Positions 33,675-35,510 of a stretch of DNA of 35,510 nucleotides are shown one piece after another. Position numbers and translations under genes: made by a program. The stretch is from Leidyana gryllorum EB-2025a (Eukaryota; Apicomplexa). Numbering within the stretch: the stretch's first letter is position 1; every line of letters starts with the position of its first letter. Below the pieces are notes generated by a model. The model made no database searches, was not told the DNA's origin, and saw only the letters and a list, made by a program, of their open reading frames with translations. The stretch lies in the NCBI GenBank assembly GCA_048772705.1, contig JBLWGC010000200.1, forward strand, positions 1 through 35,510, read 5' to 3'.

Positions 33675-33838
33675 TTTTTTGATGTCGTCACCCTCATCTC
33701 GTTACAAGTTTATCGGTGTTTTTTGATGTCGTCATCCTTATCTCGTTACAAATTCATCGGAATTTTTCATGTCGTCATAACCCGTTACTAATTCATCGGA
33801 ATGTTTCATGTCGTCATCCTTAACCCCTTACCAAATTT
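33675..33838. repeat. About 44-bp tandem repeat, four copies
   Basis: (G/C)ATGTCGTCA starts at 33681, 33725, 33768 and 33807, each followed by TCGTTACAAATTCATCGG-like sequence and a T-run. Units are 44, 43 and 39 bp apart. No coding sense. Confidence 0.85.
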
Positions 33839-33894
33839 TTCAAAAAAGCAGAGTTCGTCACCAGTGTGCAACTTGTACCAGATGATACTCGTGT

Positions 33895-34155
33895 TACACA
33901 TCTCTTTGCAGCACCTTCAATACCCCTTTGCAACATGTTCGTGACTTGTTTGCGACATGTTTGACACTGTTTGCTACCTGTTTCACACTTGTTTCCTACT
34001 TGTTTGATACTTCTGTGAGACTTGTTCGCCACATGCTTTACACATGTTTAACACTTTTTTGCCACATGTTTAACACTTGTTTGAAACTCCGTTGAGACTT
34101 GTTCGCCACATGTTTAACACTTTTTTGCCACATGTTCCACACTTGTTTGTGAGTC
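33895..34155. repeat. 11-bp minisatellite array II
   Basis: About 22 imperfect units of the same ACTTGTTTGAC type as array I, more diverged. A segment with GAGACTTGTTCGCCACATG occurs twice (about 34017 and 34098). Confidence 0.85.
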
Positions 34156-34324
34156 GTTCAGCGAAGCTACCGCGCTAGCGAGCGAGTGATGTGAGAGGGG
34201 AGCATCGGGGGTCGGTGCGTCTGCCATTGTCTGAGAGTTTCTATCCCAATCTATTCTTTTCTAAATTACTAGCGGACACAACGTAGCCTATTTCCTAGAT
34301 CCCGACGTCCCAGGGCACGGCCCA
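34156..34324. other. Spacer between arrays II and III
   Basis: Unique-looking 169 bp with GCGCTAGCGAGCGAG near its left end; no gene seen. Confidence 0.5.
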
Positions 34325-35312
34325 GTTTGACACTCGTTTGACACTTGTTTGCGACATGTTTGCGACATGTTTCACACTTGTTTGACACTCGTTTGACACT
34401 TGTTTGCGATATGTTTGCCACATCTTTGACCCTTGTTTGCTACTTGTTTACCACTTGTTTCACATATGTTTGCCACTTGTTTGCCACATGTTTCACACTT
34501 GTTTGACACTCAGTTGAGACTTGCTCGCCACATGTTCAATACTTGTTTTACGCTCGTTTGACACTTGTTTGACACCCCTTTCACACTTGTTTGCGACATG
34601 TTTGCGACATGTTTGCGACATCTTTGGCACCCGTTTTGCTACTTGTTCGCCACGTGTTACACACACATTTGCCACTTGTTTCCTATATGTTTGCCACATC
34701 TTTCACACTTGTTTGACACTCGTTTGACACTTGTTTGCGATATGTTTGCCACATCTTTGACACTTGTTTGCTACTTGTTTACCACTTGTTTCACATATGT
34801 TTGCCACTTGTTTGCCACATGTTTCACACTTGTTTGACACTCAGTTGAGACTTGCTCGCCACATGTTAAACACTTGTTTTACGCTCGTTTGACACTTGTT
34901 TGACACTCGTTTGCCACTTGTTACACACATCTTTGACACTTTGTTTGCTACTTTTTTGCCACTTGTTTGCTACTTGTTTGCCACATGTTTCACACTCGTT
35001 TGTTACTTGTTTGACACTTGTTTGCTACCTGTTTCACACTTGTTTCCTACTTGCTTTGCACTTGTTACACACTTGTTTGTTACTTGTTTGCGACATGTTT
35101 GCGACATCTTTGACACTTGTTTGCCACATGCTTGACACTTGTTTGATCCATGTTTGACAGTTGTTTGCGAGTTGTTACACACTTGTTTGTTACATGTTTG
35201 CTACTCTTTTGACACTTGTTTGCGAGTTGTTTGACACATGTTTCACACTTCTTTGCTACTTGATAGGTACTTAAATGACACTTTTCTACAAGTCGTTTGA
35301 ACTCGTACATAT
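34325..35312. repeat. 11-bp minisatellite array III with a 331-bp higher-order repeat
   Basis: About 85 units. The stretch 34370-34560 recurs almost unchanged at 34701-34891, an offset of 331 bp or about 30 units, so the array expanded in blocks. The right border 35241-35312 equals that of array I with two differences. Confidence 0.9.
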
Positions 35313-35510
35313 TGTAGGCTGGAGGCCACATGGGTAAGTCTGTGTCTCGGTGTCTCCAGTGCCGGCCGGCCGGCACCGGGTGAGGAGACACGGAGACACA
35401 CACACGAGCGGAGTCAGTGAACATTTTTTAGTTACGTGGAACTACGAACAATGCACTTACGAAACCGCTGCCTAGCAACAGACCCCGACGTAGATCTAAA
35501 GGAAACTTAC
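35313..35510 (+). mobile_element. LTR G, cut by the window end
   Basis: Begins TGTAGG right after the array III border and runs to the window end, which reads ACTTAC, one base short of the ACTTACA ending of solo LTR F. Contains a double hairpin 35342-35399 (GTGTCTCGGTGTCTCC against GGAGACACGGAGACAC with GCCGGCCGGCCGGC between) and a Gag-start-like frame near 35451. Interrupts sequence that is continuous at 30577-30578 in array I. Confidence 0.75.

Noticed and set aside
34325-35312. CRISPR-like regular repeats
   Set aside because: Units of 11 bp with no spacers in a eukaryotic setting; it is a minisatellite.
1-35510. Naming the host lineage (oomycete, red alga or other protist)
   Set aside because: Chromoviruses and tRNA islands are compatible with several lineages and no host protein-coding gene is present to decide.

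Overview
This window is eukaryotic nuclear DNA. The signs are A34 anticodons (AGC, AGT, AGG, AAT, AAC, ACG, AGA), an initiator tRNA-Met with A1-T72 and an ATCGAAA T-loop, B-box T-arms throughout, and Ty3/gypsy chromoviruses with chromodomains. I see no host protein-coding gene, rRNA or CRISPR. The species cannot be named from the sequence; a repeat-rich protist or alga would fit as well as anything else.

Region 1 (1-4897, 9935-20040 and 23583-25055, about 16.5 kb in all) is a very dense tRNA island. It holds roughly 65 near-intact and about 40 decayed, truncated or remodelled tRNA genes on both strands, about one per 155 bp. Elongator and initiator Met, Ala, Arg, Asn, Asp, Cys, Gln, Glu, Gly, Ile, Leu, Lys, Pro, Ser, Thr, Trp and Val are present; His lacks its T-arm, Tyr is only a doubtful relic and Phe is absent. 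The genes form recurring blocks with homologous spacers: Pro-Ala-(Gly relic)-Asn; Thr-Glu; Gln-Val-Asp-Leu-Thr; Gly(TCC)-Leu; Ile-(Lys relic)-Ser-Gly. The island therefore grew by segmental duplication and inversion, not by single-gene copying. Several copies carry the body of one isotype and the anticodon of another, most strikingly two initiator-Met bodies with TCT and CGT anticodons.

Region 2 (4898-9934) is a young, nearly whole LTR retrotransposon (element A) inside the island. It has 306-bp LTRs differing at one base and a 5-bp target duplication. Its primer-binding site matches tRNA-Pro, whose genes lie beside it. Gag begins inside the LTR and its frame runs through the primer site.

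Region 3 (20041-23582 and 25056-32885) is a graveyard of older Ty3/gypsy chromoviruses (B, C, D, E) with one nested solo LTR (F). Two junctions are formed by the two halves of a tRNA-Ala gene lying 5 kb apart in inverted orientation, which marks a rearrangement. Element D has a primer site matching initiator tRNA-Met, again inside its Gag frame. Most LTRs here share a GTGTCTCC/GGAGACAC hairpin upstream of the Gag start.

Region 4 (30100-35510) holds three arrays of an 11-bp minisatellite, one with a 331-bp higher-order repeat, plus a 44-bp tandem repeat, a G-poor tract, anonymous non-coding DNA, and the start of another LTR (G) at the window edge.

Coordinates of tRNA genes include the discriminator base and exclude CCA, which is never encoded.
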